Shown piece after piece: positions 46,499 through 58,630 of a stretch of DNA of 64,000 bases (the stretch's first letter is position 1; each line of letters starts with the position of its first letter). The translations under genes were made by a program, and so were the position numbers. The stretch comes from Boswellia sacra. Lineage: Eukaryota; Streptophyta; Magnoliopsida; Sapindales; Burseraceae. The notes below the pieces were generated by a model, which was not told where the DNA came from, searched no databases, and saw nothing but the letters and a program-made list of their open reading frames with translations. Location: NCBI GenBank assembly GCA_013180625.2, contig SNVD02015884.1, positions 868,001-932,000 of the forward strand, given 5' to 3'.

Positions 46499-48949
46499 TG
46501 TAAAAATCCTAATAAAAGTCAATCAAAATGCTCGACACTTTAGTCGACAACTTATCGGATATTTTGCTGTGTTTTCTCATAATATTTGACTTTACCAAAT
46601 ACAGCAAGATAACATATGTCATCGTCATATCAAATCTATAGTTCTTAGGCTCGTTGGTGGTGCAATCCATTCAAGATCTTATAATTGTGAAGTCTATTGA
46701 CAAAAGGAGGAACAAACAAGCGTACATTTTACCCATATGAAAATCACAATAAGAGAGGTCATTTTCTAGCAGTAATGGCTGTCCCCAGTCCCACAAAGTC
46801 AGGATAATCTAGAGTTGAACGGTGGTTACAAGTGTTCTGCAGATGACCCACCAGCGTGTACATGATCCCTATAAGTTGTAAATGTAATGGATGGTCATCA
46901 TTTGATGGTTAGCAACAGCAAACAGGGGGTGAGGGGTCCTCTCCTTTGTTAGTACATTAGAAATGGGACAGGCGACAGCGATTAGGTTAGAAGGAAAAAA
47001 ATTATTGATTTGAGGGTGGGTCTTGTTTCTTTAATCATTTAAGTTCTCACTGGCCCTTCTGAATCCTCCGCACAAAACAACAAGTTAATTGATGCTATCA
47101 AAGTCCATTCCCTTGCTGAGAGCAGAGGGCCTTGTTGGTCGTTTGCTTTATCTTTATCTTTATCTTCTTTATTATTTTCAATTTATTTATTTATTTTTCT
47201 CTTTTAATTCTCACATAAAGATATAAAAACTCTTAAAGTGAAGTAATGATGGTGCGGGTTATTTTATTCTCGTGTTGGGATTATTGTTCGATCGAAAATT
47301 TAATTTAATAAATTGTTAATACTCTCTTGATCTTTTTAAAAAAAATTATGTCAAAAATACAATTGTTAACAACAAATTTCTTTTAAATCGTATTTTAACA
47401 CAGAGATATATATAGTTTGATAAAATAATTGCCAAAGGTGTCAAATTATGTATTCATATTATATATTAGAGTAACGCTACCCTTGCTGTAACTCATGTAC
47501 AACAAACTTTTCTTATAATTGAGGATTGATAAAATATTATTAGATCAATAAAAAAATTAATAAATAAGATTAAATTAAATGACTCATACACCATTTAACG
47601 TCCAACGCAATAGCTAACTAGGGGTTCATGACCTTGCAGTAATATAGAATTATTTATTAACAAAAATTTGATACAGAATATATCCGTTGCTACGAGAACA
47701 TTGGAATATAAAATGAAAGAATCTTGATATTATAATATTGATGCCTAAATACGTGTGTTGAACAAATTGATAGTTCAAAACGGCTAGTGAATTTTCTATA
47801 ATCGAGCTAAAAGATAAAGAGATACCCACATCACGACATATATAACCCATTAAGGATACAGTTAATTACTATTATTATATTATCAGAACATGATATTCGG
47901 AATTTATGTCCTTAAAAATCTTTTCCTAAGCATCTTCAAGAACTCTTCAGTAATTGACGTCAAATATGTCATCCATGCAGCCACCCACAGCTCCCGAAAT
48001 CACTGTTTGGTTACTAAATTGCATTTGAGGTTAAAAAAGATGTTATTTGGAGGCACCCTTTTCAGTAAAGGGGTTTAGAAGACTTTCATGATTCACTATA
48101 GCAGCTAATTAGGCTAGCAGATGGGTCATTTTCCTGGAAAAAAGCAGTGAGTGAGGCTATTTATCACATGATTTTTTTCCAGGCAACAATCAAGGGACCA
48201 CAAAAGAATGCAAACAAACAAGCCAACTTGGTAGAGTCAGAATACTACTGCAAGAAAGTACTGTGGCCAAGTATTCAGAATGCATTTAGTGAAAGAACAT
48301 AGAAAAAGTCAAATAATCAGTAATATAAAAGGTACGCATCAAATTATTAAACGCAACAAACAATTCTACAGCAGCTTCAGCTTCAGCATCAGTTTCTTTT
48401 TTCTCATATTCATGGTAAACACTATTCAAGTTCTGTTACCGATTTGTCATTCACTTCAGGGAATGATTTTTCTTTGTAGTCTCACGGGGATTACTGGTTC
48501 TCTACTTTCCAATATAGAAAGGCAATCAATCATTGTATTAACAGGGAAGGAAAAATAATAAACAAACACAAAACAGAAAAGGAAATGTCATAAGACTAGC
48601 AAGGTAATCATTTCTAGAACTTTGATTTTCTGATAAAAGCTGTATTATGTGAAGTTGAGTATATAAACTTGGTGCAGTTTATACATACAACATAGCTGAA
48701 AAGAAAGATGACAAATTTCACACTAAACCCACTCTTAAAAACCAGTTCAGTTCATGGTTCCCTCTAGTCCTCTGATCCTGCCGAATATAAGTAAAACACA
48801 TACAGAGACACATACAAAAGCCAGAAAGAAAGAGCTCATTGTGCGTAGCAACTTCTACATATGTTACCACCTATTAAATACCAACCTACCAAGTAGCGCC
48901 CTCATCGATAGAGAGAGTTTATGATCGGGTTCAAACTTTGCTTGCAATT

Positions 48950-51289
48950 TTACAAGGGTTCCAATTGAGTGACCACAAGTGGGCTCCTCACCACATGATT
49001 CCCATCGGTCCAAGAAATCGACCCGAAAACAGCACCCGAATCATCCAACACTAGATTATTGCTGTCAGCTGTTACTGTCACCACAAAGCTTTTATTTTTA
49101 ACAGTATCTGTGAATGCCAATGTGGTGGGTTTCACAGCCACCGTTACTCCTTTTCCAGGAGACTCAATTTTCACTTTGTAAACTGCATTGGGCTGACCCA
49201 CATTGGTAACAGTCCTGATGAAGGACTTGCTTTGAACTCCTTTCGAAGCTGTTGAGAACAATGCAGCAATTGAAGGGTAGTTCAGATTCTCAGGCAGTGG
49301 TTTCTTCGCCGGACAATTTACAGGTGATCTCGTTATCACCTGAATCAATTTCGGTCCGTAACCAATACCACACAAGAAGTTGATATAATCATCATTATTA
49401 ATATTATAAATCAACCCAGGATCCATTGCTCGATCAAGATTAACATTACCAGCACCAAAATCATAAGGCGTAGAGGGCTTTCCAGTGGCCTCATCAATCA
49501 TGGGTTGATTCCTGTTATCAATTATACTAGCAGTTGTCATCATAGCAGACCTTATCGCTGCCGGACTCCAATCCGGATGAGCAGATTTCAGCAAGGCTGC
49601 TGCGCCACTCACATGTGGGCAAGCCATTGAAGTTCCAGACAAGATATTGAATTCAGTTTTCCTAGGATCAGAATCCAATCCAGTTGGCCCAACAGCCTCC
49701 GTCCAAGCAGCAAGAATGTTAACACCAGGAGCAATCAAATCGGGTTTGAGAATTTCCGGGTTCAACCCGTTCGGTCCCCTCCCCGAAAACGATGCCACCA
49801 CTGGAGCAGGCTTGATCCCGAGAATAGTACCCTTGAAATCAATTGTAGCCGTTGGATTAGTTGTAGATGAAACATACTTTTTAACGGCGTCACCTTCATC
49901 TGAACCAACAGCACAAGCTGGTATAAGATGAGCGTCACCAACCAAACCTTCGCCGTTAGATATTCCGTTAGCTAAGACCATGCCAACACCGCCTGCTTTC
50001 TTCACGACCAAACCTTTAGCCACTCTCGGGCTGCTTCCTCTGTCACAAATAACGATTTTACCCTTCACTACTTTAGGATCCAACGAGTTCTCCATGCAAA
50101 GAGAAGCGGAGAGGACGCCGGATTTGCCAGGATAAACCAACGGGTACATTTTGCCACTCAATGGAGCCCCCGAGTAGAGCGAGACGCCGGAGAGTCTCCG
50201 CCCGTCACCGAGAATGACATCAGCCGGAAAGTTTCTATCGATAGTGCCTGCACCTACGGTGACGATCCATGGCGCGAGATTAGTCACTGACATTCCGTTA
50301 GGACCGTCGTTCCCGGCTGATGATGACACGAACACGCCTCTCGCAACGGCGCCATATGAACCGATCGCAATCGGATCGAGATAATACGGCGTTGAAATCC
50401 CGTCACCACCGCCGATTGAGATTGATATGACATCAACTCCGTCGTTTACAGCGGCGTCGAAGGCGGCGAGGATATCGGAATCGAAGCATCCGGAACTCTT
50501 CCAGCACACTTTGTAAATGGCGAGTCTCGATTTCGGCGCAACACCTTTAGCAATTCCGGAAGCGTAGCCCGACATGCTGGCGCGGAAAGCGTAACGTCCG
50601 GCGGCGGTGGAGGCCGTGTGCGTTCCATGACCGTCCGCATCACGCGGCGACATAAACTCAACCGTCTCATTCACTCCGCCGCCTATCGGACCCCCCGATC
50701 TCGCCGCCGCTTCGTGGCCTTTGGAGAAGAATCTCGCGCCAATGATCTTCTTATTGCAACTCTTTCTACCGAATTTGACTCCGGTTTGACACACGCCTTT
50801 CCATTTCGCCGGCACGGGGCCGATATTCAAATCCGAAAAACTACGCCGTTCTGGCCAGATACCAGTGTCGAACACGCCGATAATCACATCCGATCCGTAA
50901 TCTGAGTCGGACCAGAGCCCGCGCTGGTTGCGGAGACCGAGAAACTGAGGCGAGCGGGTGGTGTGGAGTTCGCGGCGCTGGTCCTCGAAGACAGCGAGGA
51001 CAGCGGGGTGGCGGCCGAGAGAGGCAGCTTGTTCGGGAGAGAGAGTAGCGGAGAAGCCGTGGAAAACGGTGTCGTATGTGTGGAGTATTTGGGGCGGGGA
51101 AGCGAACTCGGAACTATACCAGTGGTAGTGAGTGGGGAAAATGGAGGGCTTGGATTGAGAATCGATACGGAAGATGAAGGTTTTAACCGTTTGATCGGTG
51201 GAGAGAGTTTGAGTTTGGAGAATGAAACCGGAGAGGCAGAATAACAGGAAGAACTGCAGAGTTCCGGAACTGTAGAGAAACGTAGCCAT
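48950..51289 (-). CDS. SBT1-like: Subtilisin-like serine protease, SBT1 group
   Basis: Intronless gene of 779 residues read from 51289 to 48950. Order of parts: signal peptide (about residues 1-30, LQFFLLFCLSGFILQTQT), I9 propeptide (about 36-110) ending at HTTRSPQFLGL, which gives the usual mature N-terminus at TTRSPQ, peptidase S8 domain, an inserted PA domain (about 375-485), and a C-terminal fibronectin-III-like domain (about 670-775). The catalytic triad is complete: Asp141 (VFDTGIWPE), His221 (DGHGTHTAST), Ser554 (GTSMACPHVSG), with oxyanion Asn327 (SSSAGNDGP). Such enzymes are secreted to the apoplast and cut cell-wall proteins or peptide precursors. The start is the ATG at 51289 in the context ACCATGGCT, which begins the hydrophobic signal sequence directly. 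The coding DNA is more GC-rich than the flanks. It is closest to SBT1.5/SBT1.6 types; the exact member is not deducible. Confidence 0.95.
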   Translation of the reverse strand: MATFLYSSGTLQFFLLFCLSGFILQTQTLSTDQTVKTFIFRIDSQSKPSIFPTHYHWYSSEFASPPQILHTYDTVFHGFSATLSPEQAASLGRHPAVLAVFEDQRRELHTTRSPQFLGLRNQRGLWSDSDYGSDVIIGVFDTGIWPERRSFSDLNIGPVPAKWKGVCQTGVKFGRKSCNKKIIGARFFSKGHEAAARSGGPIGGGVNETVEFMSPRDADGHGTHTASTAAGRYAFRASMSGYASGIAKGVAPKSRLAIYKVCWKSSGCFDSDILAAFDAAVNDGVDVISISIGGGDGISTPYYLDPIAIGSYGAVARGVFVSSSAGNDGPNGMSVTNLAPWIVTVGAGTIDRNFPADVILGDGRRLSGVSLYSGAPLSGKMYPLVYPGKSGVLSASLCMENSLDPKVVKGKIVICDRGSSPRVAKGLVVKKAGGVGMVLANGISNGEGLVGDAHLIPACAVGSDEGDAVKKYVSSTTNPTATIDFKGTILGIKPAPVVASFSGRGPNGLNPEILKPDLIAPGVNILAAWTEAVGPTGLDSDPRKTEFNILSGTSMACPHVSGAAALLKSAHPDWSPAAIRSAMMTTASIIDNRNQPMIDEATGKPSTPYDFGAGNVNLDRAMDPGLIYNINNDDYINFLCGIGYGPKLIQVITRSPVNCPAKKPLPENLNYPSIAALFSTASKGVQSKSFIRTVTNVGQPNAVYKVKIESPGKGVTVAVKPTTLAFTDTVKNKSFVVTVTADSNNLVLDDSGAVFGSISWTDGNHVVRSPLVVTQLEPL

Positions 51290-54200
51290 GGTTGAGAGAG
51301 AGAGGAGCAAGTGAAGTGAAGTGAGAAGCGGTGCTGTTAACCGACAACAACGGAGTGATATAAGAGAGATAATTGTCTCTTTTTCTTTTTTAATGTTAAT
51401 ATCACGATTAATTATTTTTAATATAAAAATAATTCATTTTGAATTTTCCGTGAAATGGCCTGTCAACCTCTGCCGATATAATTTTGTCCTTGTGGCTCCT
51501 GAGTCAGCCCTTAATTCTCGGGCCGTTGATGGCTGCTTTCCGCTGAAAAACGTCATCGTTTTATATATAAATAATTTTTCCTAATTTATAATTATTATGC
51601 ATACCTCCTCTTGACTTTGAATTGAAAATTGACAACTGCTTTCATAGTTTTTAAAAATTTTGCTGACCTTCGTGGTCATCAATCTTCCTTGTTTAGTTTT
51701 ATTAAAAAAAAAATTATCAAATTTGTATATTGATTGATATTAATCAAATAAAATTGTATGTGACTACAATAGTTACTCTAAAATTTTAGGTGAGTGAATT
51801 TATATTGTTGCTCAGACTTGCATTTGCGATATTGAATAAAGAAAATTTAATTAACTTAACATATTTTAGTATTTTTTAAATTTTAATTATCGTAAATAGT
51901 AAAATATTAAGAAAATTTTAAAATATAATAGCCCTTGCTTTTTTATTATAGAGCATGGATGCCAGAAAATTACCCTTTCGGAGATTAAATTTTGTAATTA
52001 ATATGATTAATAAACGTGATTAAATTTACTTTAAAATAAAAAATAATGATTGAAACTTAACTTTAAAACAACAATAAAAAGAAAAAGTTAGTTTTATTTT
52101 AATAAAGCAAGTAATAGTCATTGGAATAACGAGCGTGAGTGCCGCTTTCATTGTTTTCCGAGAGAAAGTGTGGGTCCGTATGTACGGTAATATAACGTGA
52201 AACAAATTTTACTCACCGTTAACCCCACGGTAAGTAAATCATGACCGTTGGAGATCAGTTGGTGATTGATCAGATGGAATCTGAATGATTGCGATTGCCT
52301 ATAAAGTGTAAACATAAACAACGTGCTTTTTCAATTTTGATAAATTTTATTAAAGTAACCTTTGGAAACGAATAAGACCCAGACGCATTCAATTTTAAAC
52401 GGAGACAATCGTAGTTGGTCGTTGTTTAATTCGATTTTTAAATTCTTGATTTCTCCTCATATGCTTTGTTTACTATATGGATTACACGTGTCTTGTTTTT
52501 TAATTAAAGGGGCTGGCCCCGTTAGATTCGTATGGGCCCAATATTATGTGATCAATAATCTTCATGACTCAAATAATTAATATTATTATCTTTACATTAT
52601 TTTTTTATGTCATTTTTTTCGTATGAGCTTTTACACTATTTATAAAACATAGGTTCTAAATATACCTTTGTAAAAAATAAAAATCATCAAATTTAGATGT
52701 AATATAAAATACAAAATATAAAATCATAAAATAAGTGGATCATTCGGATGTAATTTTGATACGTAAAAGTATACTTATGGCATAAATATGTTATCGAAAA
52801 TTTTCCAACATTCCAAAATTAATTTCATATGTTACATACATAGATGTGTTTATTTTGAGAGATGCACCTAACTGATTTTGATTCGTGTAAGTGCTCATGC
52901 AAATATTGACTCTCAACTAACTATTCGATAATTTTATAATGATTTAACTAAACTAAATTTTTTTTATGATGATTATTCGTACAGGAGAGGGCCCATTTTT
53001 GTGATATAAAAAAATAAATAAAGAAATTTTACTAAGATTTTGATGCTAAATAAGACATACATGTGAAAAAATAGAAACATTTAATGTAAGAATGTTCACA
53101 ATAATTAATTGTTGTGAATTTAATTCCTTGTTTAAAGTAGGTTGATTTTAACATATTATGCTTTTATATTCATTGCAATAATTTATTATGCTTGTTATTC
53201 TCATTGGCAGACAGGATTTACAAGCCTTTAAATACTTTACATTAATATGTACCTTTTTCAACGTGTATACAAATTAAAGTACTTAATTAAAAGTTAGTCT
53301 TAATATGTATCTTAAAGTTTTTGTTCGTACAACTAAAATTAAGTATTATTTATTGAAATTTATATTGAATAATTAAGAAATTCTAAAAAATGTTGATAGA
53401 AAATTATTAAAAATAAAATCAAAATGAATTTGATAACAAAATCAGATAATTTAAAAGATTTTATACAATTTTTAAGATTTAACATATATTATTAAAGTAG
53501 CGTTAAGACTATTCTTATATCAAATACATATAAATTTGTACATTAATGACAATGTCATGCAAATATTTTAAACAATAACAATTGCATATCATATGCTCAA
53601 TTAATAAAATTTAAGACTAACATATATTCAATATATAACCAATATTGCAATGACTTAGTTTATCAATTTATCCTTTAGTAATATTAGACTTACAATCTAT
53701 ATATAATCTAAATCTACAATGTGAAGTGACGTTTTACATGATAAAAATTTATTGGAAAAAGAGAAAAATGGATGAAATAAGCTATATTTCTAATAAGATT
53801 TTATCAAGAAAATTATCACACTAAACTAGGTTATAGACTATCACGTTAAGCTAGGTTATAGACTTTAAATTATATTTAGATTATAAGTATAGTATTACTG
53901 TTTATCTTTTTAATATATTAACGTGAATAATTAATATATTTAATGTCATATTTTTGTGTTAATAAAAATGATAATTATTGAAAACCTCATGTGAAGGAAA
54001 TCCTTTAAATTATTTTGCTATTGTAATTTAACAAAATCATTATTTATATTTTTCACAAAATTTTTCATAAGCGGTCTACCGTCTACTGGTCTCCATTCAA
54101 CAAAGTCAGAGTACAAAAGGTCAAAGCAATAAATGAGTACAAGCTGTTTACGCGCTGTGACAGCGAGTGGAGGGTGACCTAAATCTGAAAAAATTGAACC

Positions 54201-54562
54201 GAAAGTGGCGACCAAACAGGAGCCGACGGCCACGGTCACAGTCACAAAGTAAAAGCAATCTGTTTCTATTTGAGATACCGGCCATGTTCAAACCAATCCA
54301 ACGGATGAAATCAACCTAGAACATGCCGTCATCATTGACTGCGACTGCTGTCACATGGGGATCAGATTGAGTGGACGGTCATGATTCATGCAGATTGTCC
54401 GCGTGTCAAACACTTGATGAGTGGTAATTTCTATTGGGTCCCGCCTCACCAATCTTAACTGATATTTTCTGACTTTATCGTATGTAACTGACATTTTCTG
54501 ACTTTAACGAGCTGGACAAATAAACTTTGGAAAAAAAATGAAAATTATTAACAATTATTTAT

Positions 54563-54634
54563 TACTCTCGGTAAGAGCCGAACCGAGCCCTCCCGCTTTC
54601 TACAGAAGTGCTTTGGCCCAGGTGCGACAAGTGC
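54563..54634 (-). pseudogene. tRNA-Thr pseudogene
   Basis: It aligns with the intact tRNA-Thr at 60403-60476 (shared CTCTCG..GAGAG.CGAAC, CCTCCCGCTT, GGTGC-like blocks). Many substitutions destroy the acceptor stem, the anticodon stem and loop, and the D arm. It sits at the equivalent place in the duplicated segment. Confidence 0.7.
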
Positions 54635-54741
54635 CTAGTGAAAACTTTCTTTTAAAAAAAGTACTTTTTTGCTTTCGTCCTTTGAGCAATGACAAGTAAT
54701 GCATGATAAGTCCAGGTCCAATTGCGTAGTTTTATTTATAA

Positions 54742-55041
54742 AGGGATAATTCAATTTGCTACTTGAAGTTAGGCTTAAAGAAAATTGAAGATCTCAATTT
54801 TCTAAAATCTAAGATTTTTTCGTAAGGTTACTGTAGCACCGTTAGATTTAACAAAAAATATATTAATTAGTAATTTAACGCTAATAAACAGTAGTATTTT
54901 CCATTAAATCTAACGGTTTAATGTATTTTTCGTTAAATCTAACGGTGCTATAGTAGCTTCATGGGACAATCTTATATTTCAGAAAACTGAGGTCCTCAAT
55001 TTTTTTAGGCCTAACCTCAGGGGGTAAATTTGAATTATCCA
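54742..55041. mobile_element. Mutator-type MITE with 9-base target duplication
   Basis: A 300-base element is flanked on both sides by TATTTATAA (54733-54741 and 55042-55050). Its ends are inverted repeats (left GGATAATTCAATTTGCTACT; right reversed GGATAATTCAAATTTACCCC), extending through GAGGTTAGGC. An inner inverted pair (GCACCGTTAGATTTAAC and its complement, near 54837 and 54930-54950) makes it nearly a full-length hairpin. The sister duplicate near 60596-60606 has a single TATTTATAA and no element, an empty site. Nine-base duplications are made by Mutator-like transposases. Confidence 0.82.
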
Positions 55042-55840
55042 TATTTATAATTATCATGTAGATAATATATGTTAAAATAGTATAGCTAGTGGTACAATAC
55101 TGTAACGAATTTTACATCATTTAGAATACGAAACTTGGAAAATAAATGTGAGAAGTGTAATATAATTTGATTTTATAACCAATAGGAAGCCCTTCATCTC
55201 TCCTTTGTAACTTATAAGCATGTATTATTCAAATCAGTCTACATTTCTGAAAATTAAATCTAAAATCATAGAATTAGATTCTAAATATCCACTTATTGTT
55301 ATATATATATATATCAGTAATTTGCAAACAAAATGAAGTTTATTATATCCTCCTCCAGCAATTCGCTTGCACTTAGAATTTGCTTTAAAATGGTTAGCCA
55401 AAATATATATGTAAATAGAAACGAGAATAGAAAAATATACATAGAATAATGAAAGTAACGACCATAGAAAATTACCCATAAATTCGAGGTCATTGTTAAC
55501 GATCTTTTTAGAGTAGATTTGCCTCTTGTCGGTGTTAGAGGATCAAATGACGTCTAACCCCCATGGTATAATGAAAATTAGACAAACAACTAACATTGAG
55601 AAATTATCTTTGACCAACAAAAAATGCAAGAACTATATCATTATGAACAAGAAGCCTCTTTCCTTTCTATATCTTTTGAAAGAGTGAAAAACCTCTATTT
55701 ATTAAAAAATCTGTAGTGGCTCAAAATTTAATTTTTAATTGTAATAACGTTACAAAGTTTATTATCTTTCATGACAATTTTATTCTCTTTTACCAGCGTT
55801 AACTTGAGTGGGGGTGGCGTAACTTTTGGTCAACTTTGTT

Positions 55841-55990
55841 CGTTTATGAATCCAGTATTTTTGTTTTCAATTGAATTCAAAAATAAATGGTTGATTTTAA
55901 ATTATTTTGAATTTTAAAATTGATATGTAATTGATATTGAATGTAAATTATATTAAAAAATGTGCAGCATAAAAAACACGATTTGAAATC
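55841..55990. mobile_element. MITE, family 2 copy C
   Basis: Contains AAATAAATGGTTGATTTTAA and AAATTGATATGTAATTGATA, matching the inner words of the copies near 18808 and 26727, with degenerate inverted ends. Boundaries are approximate. Confidence 0.4.
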
Positions 55991-58486
55991 ATAAAAGAAC
56001 AAAATCTTATACGGGAATTTGTGCAGCCTAATATAGTCCAAAACTCATCCTTGTATAAATTGGCCTTTGATACGACACCATCCAATGCATTATGCATCAA
56101 CGCTTTACCGTAAACCAAACATACTTGTGTAAAGTAATAACATAATGTTTCTTTAATCCACAAGTTCTCACTTTAATTATAGTTTTTTTTTTTTTAAAGA
56201 TTTGAGTTAAAAATTTACGTTATTGTAACTAAAGTTACTTCAATCTCTTTCAAATTATGTTTTATAAAAAATTTCAATGTACTTTTACAATTCAAAAGTA
56301 TTTTACAATAGAGACCCTGTCAAATATTTAAGGCTAGGGCTAATGGACCCCCAAAAACACTTAACAACATCCCATCTCAAAAAAAAAAAAAAAAAAAACC
56401 CTTATCTAAATTTAGAATTTGAAACTTCATTTTACACACCAACTTAATTCCATATATATCTTCCCATTTCGTACCATATAAATCATTGAATAAATTGATA
56501 AACATAAAATAATTACAATTATCGATCTTAATTTAGAATTCATATATTTCGTCAAGAAAAGATTTAATGAATTGATGAACTCTTTTTTTACATTTACCCA
56601 AACTGATAAACATCTTGTAGTAAAAATTATACATTGTAATGAATCTCTATCCTTGTAATCAAAATAAAATTTTATTAAAAAAGTCATTTTTTTCCTCTAA
56701 GTGAAATCTGAAAAATTTTGCTATTTGATCAAATCTCATCAAGTTTTTTTTTTTCTTTTTTTTTAACCCATCATCCAAAATGTATTTGGAACATCAAGAA
56801 ATTTTCACAAGAATGGTTTTTTTTTATGTGTTTGTTTTTTTCCCAATTTAAGGAAAATGTTGATTCTCGGTAGCTTCTAATAGAGGATTTTGTTCATTTG
56901 AAGAATTTTGTTCAAGTAACGTGAGACTCTTCTCGAGATAAAATTTTAATGAAGATTTTTTTTTTATTAGGAGATTTATTCAAATTTCTAGTTGGTGTAT
57001 CTTTTGACATATGTAATGTCCTTGACTACACGTTCATTAATCCCACATCGATTTAATCGAGCCCTTTCATCACTATTTTTCTTTCTTACATAAATCATTT
57101 AAATATGCATGTTTATTTAAAATTACTAAAGGAAAATGATAACTTTAAACACATTTTGGATACACCATATTTTTCAAATATTTCATGTTAAAGCCCTCAA
57201 ATATATATACAAAAAAAAAAGAAAAAAAAACTTACATAGTTTATTAAGTAATAAGAGAATGAAATTGAGAATTTTTAAAAACAAATAATATCTATTAATC
57301 GTAAAAAGCATCATGCATTAAAAGCATCGAGCAATGCATGGTAGTTAATTTTGAATGGAGGATAAAACGGAAGGATTAACCGAGAAGGGATGGGGAAGGC
57401 TTAAACTAAAACAATTTTTTTTTTCTTTTCAATCTCCAAATTTGATGCTGTCAAAATACCTAAAAATATTATTTTACTTATGTTGGATACTTGCTTTACA
57501 ATATTTTACTATTATTCAGAATTATATAACTCAATCAATATTTCAATAAAGGTATCTTTCTTCGGAATTTCACGAAGCATTTTTATTGCAAACGGACGGT
57601 CCTCGTAAGTTAAGAACATTTCATGCATCCGGCAAAGAAAACAAAAAAGAAAATCTTAAATAAGAAGTGAGGAAGAATCAAGAGTAAATAATTATAATAG
57701 TAATATACGAGAAACACATATAGTAAAACTTCGATATATTAATATTATTGAGACTATGAGAAATTATTATTTTATGGAAGTTATTTATTTATCGAAAAAT
57801 GAATAATTATTAATTTAAAAATATTTTTATGCTTTAATTATTTGTAATGTATTTTTTTTCTGTTGGTAAAGATTCATGTATGTGAATTAAAATATAATGA
57901 ATAAATGTGAACAAAGTTAATAGATGACATGAAGCAATTTATGCTCTATAGTATATAATGCAATTGATGTTGAGTATATTTTAATGTATTCTCGAAAAAA
58001 TGATGTAGTTATAATATCATCCATTAACAAAGGGATTACTAAAGAAGTAATGAATATATTGACTCATAGTAATCATGATCCAAAGATAGTTGTATTTTGA
58101 CAAATGTTTTTCAATATAGGTTTAAGTAATTGTAACCTTAAACAACTATCTGCTACAATATGAAAAACATAAAACAAACATGTAAGATGCACGCTTTGTA
58201 GAAACATAGAGATGCGATTGAGTTAAGTAGTTTAAATAAAAAAAAAAATTAAATGCTTATTTTGAAAAATTATATAATTGAAAAACAAAAAATTATTTAA
58301 AAAATCATCTTAATATTATATATTCATATGTTATTTATGCTACGTATTTGATTAATTACCATAAAGAATTTAAAAAAATTTATTATTTTATACATTTAAC
58401 GAGTTTATTAATTTTATACATTAACCTAAGTTGAGATCGAAATATTTTATTATTAATTTATCAATAGTTTATTTATCAATGTGTTC

Positions 58487-58630
58487 CTATATATGGAAAG
58501 AAAAACAAGCATAACTTTTGAAATCATTGGCATGCACGCAAGCATAGAGGAGAAATCGAAGGCTTGGCTCTTCGGGAGAACAGCCCCATTCATCTTCACA
58601 AACTCGAAGAACGTTAAGGCCCATCTGCAG
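58487..58630 (-). pseudogene. Exon-like fragment, possibly PPR-related
   Basis: On the minus strand one frame reads MGLNVLRVCEDEWGCSPEEP then SLRFLLYACVHANDFKSYAC, which has a helix-pair look like a PPR-type repeat. All three minus frames and one plus frame are open here, so strand and coding status are uncertain. It has no start and no joined exons. Confidence 0.25.

Larger units (their letters stand above)
41486..48949. other. Repeat-rich spacer with broken genes
   Basis: Apart from the features listed separately (tandem repeats at 42423-42747, broken coiled-coil gene 42700-43520, orphan exon near 44144-44331, MITE 46303-46498), the stretch is AT-rich. The 500 bases after 41485 are likely the PPR 3' UTR, with an A tract near 42079-42100 that could be a poly(A) relic. 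The last 400 bases before 48950 should hold the subtilase 3' UTR. No intact gene was found between 44400 and 48900. Confidence 0.45.
54360..55229. repeat. Duplicated tRNA-Thr locus, copy 1 (decayed)
   Basis: Direct repeat of 60291-60762. Shared words in the same order: GATCAGATTGA(G/A)TGGACGGTC, GTCCGCGTGTCAAACA-type, TTTCTATTGGGTCCC-type, then the tRNA region, TTTTATTTATAA, TTAAAATAGTATAGCTAG, and AAATGTGAGAAGTGTAATAT. Copy 1 is longer mainly because a 300-base MITE is inserted. The tRNA in this copy is no longer functional. Confidence 0.85.
51290..58480. other. Long AT-rich spacer
   Basis: The first 150 bases are the subtilase leader and promoter. No intact protein gene follows for 7 kb. 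Listed elsewhere: duplicated tRNA-Thr locus copy 1 with nested MITE (54360-55229) and MITE family 2 copy C (55841-55990). A 27-base direct repeat (TAACTGA(T/C)ATTTTCTGACTTTA) lies near 54457-54509, and a CTAGGTTATAGACT pair near 53827-53864. Poly-A, poly-T and TA-rich runs are frequent from 56160 to 57250. Confidence 0.45.

Noticed and set aside
50446..51244. Several open frames of 70-95 codons over the subtilase gene
   Set aside because: They are shadows of the GC-richer SBT coding sequence in other frames.
51289..51310. Seven extra codons upstream of the subtilase ATG in the same frame
   Set aside because: The extension would start at TTG; the ATG at 51289 has a strong plant context and starts the signal peptide.
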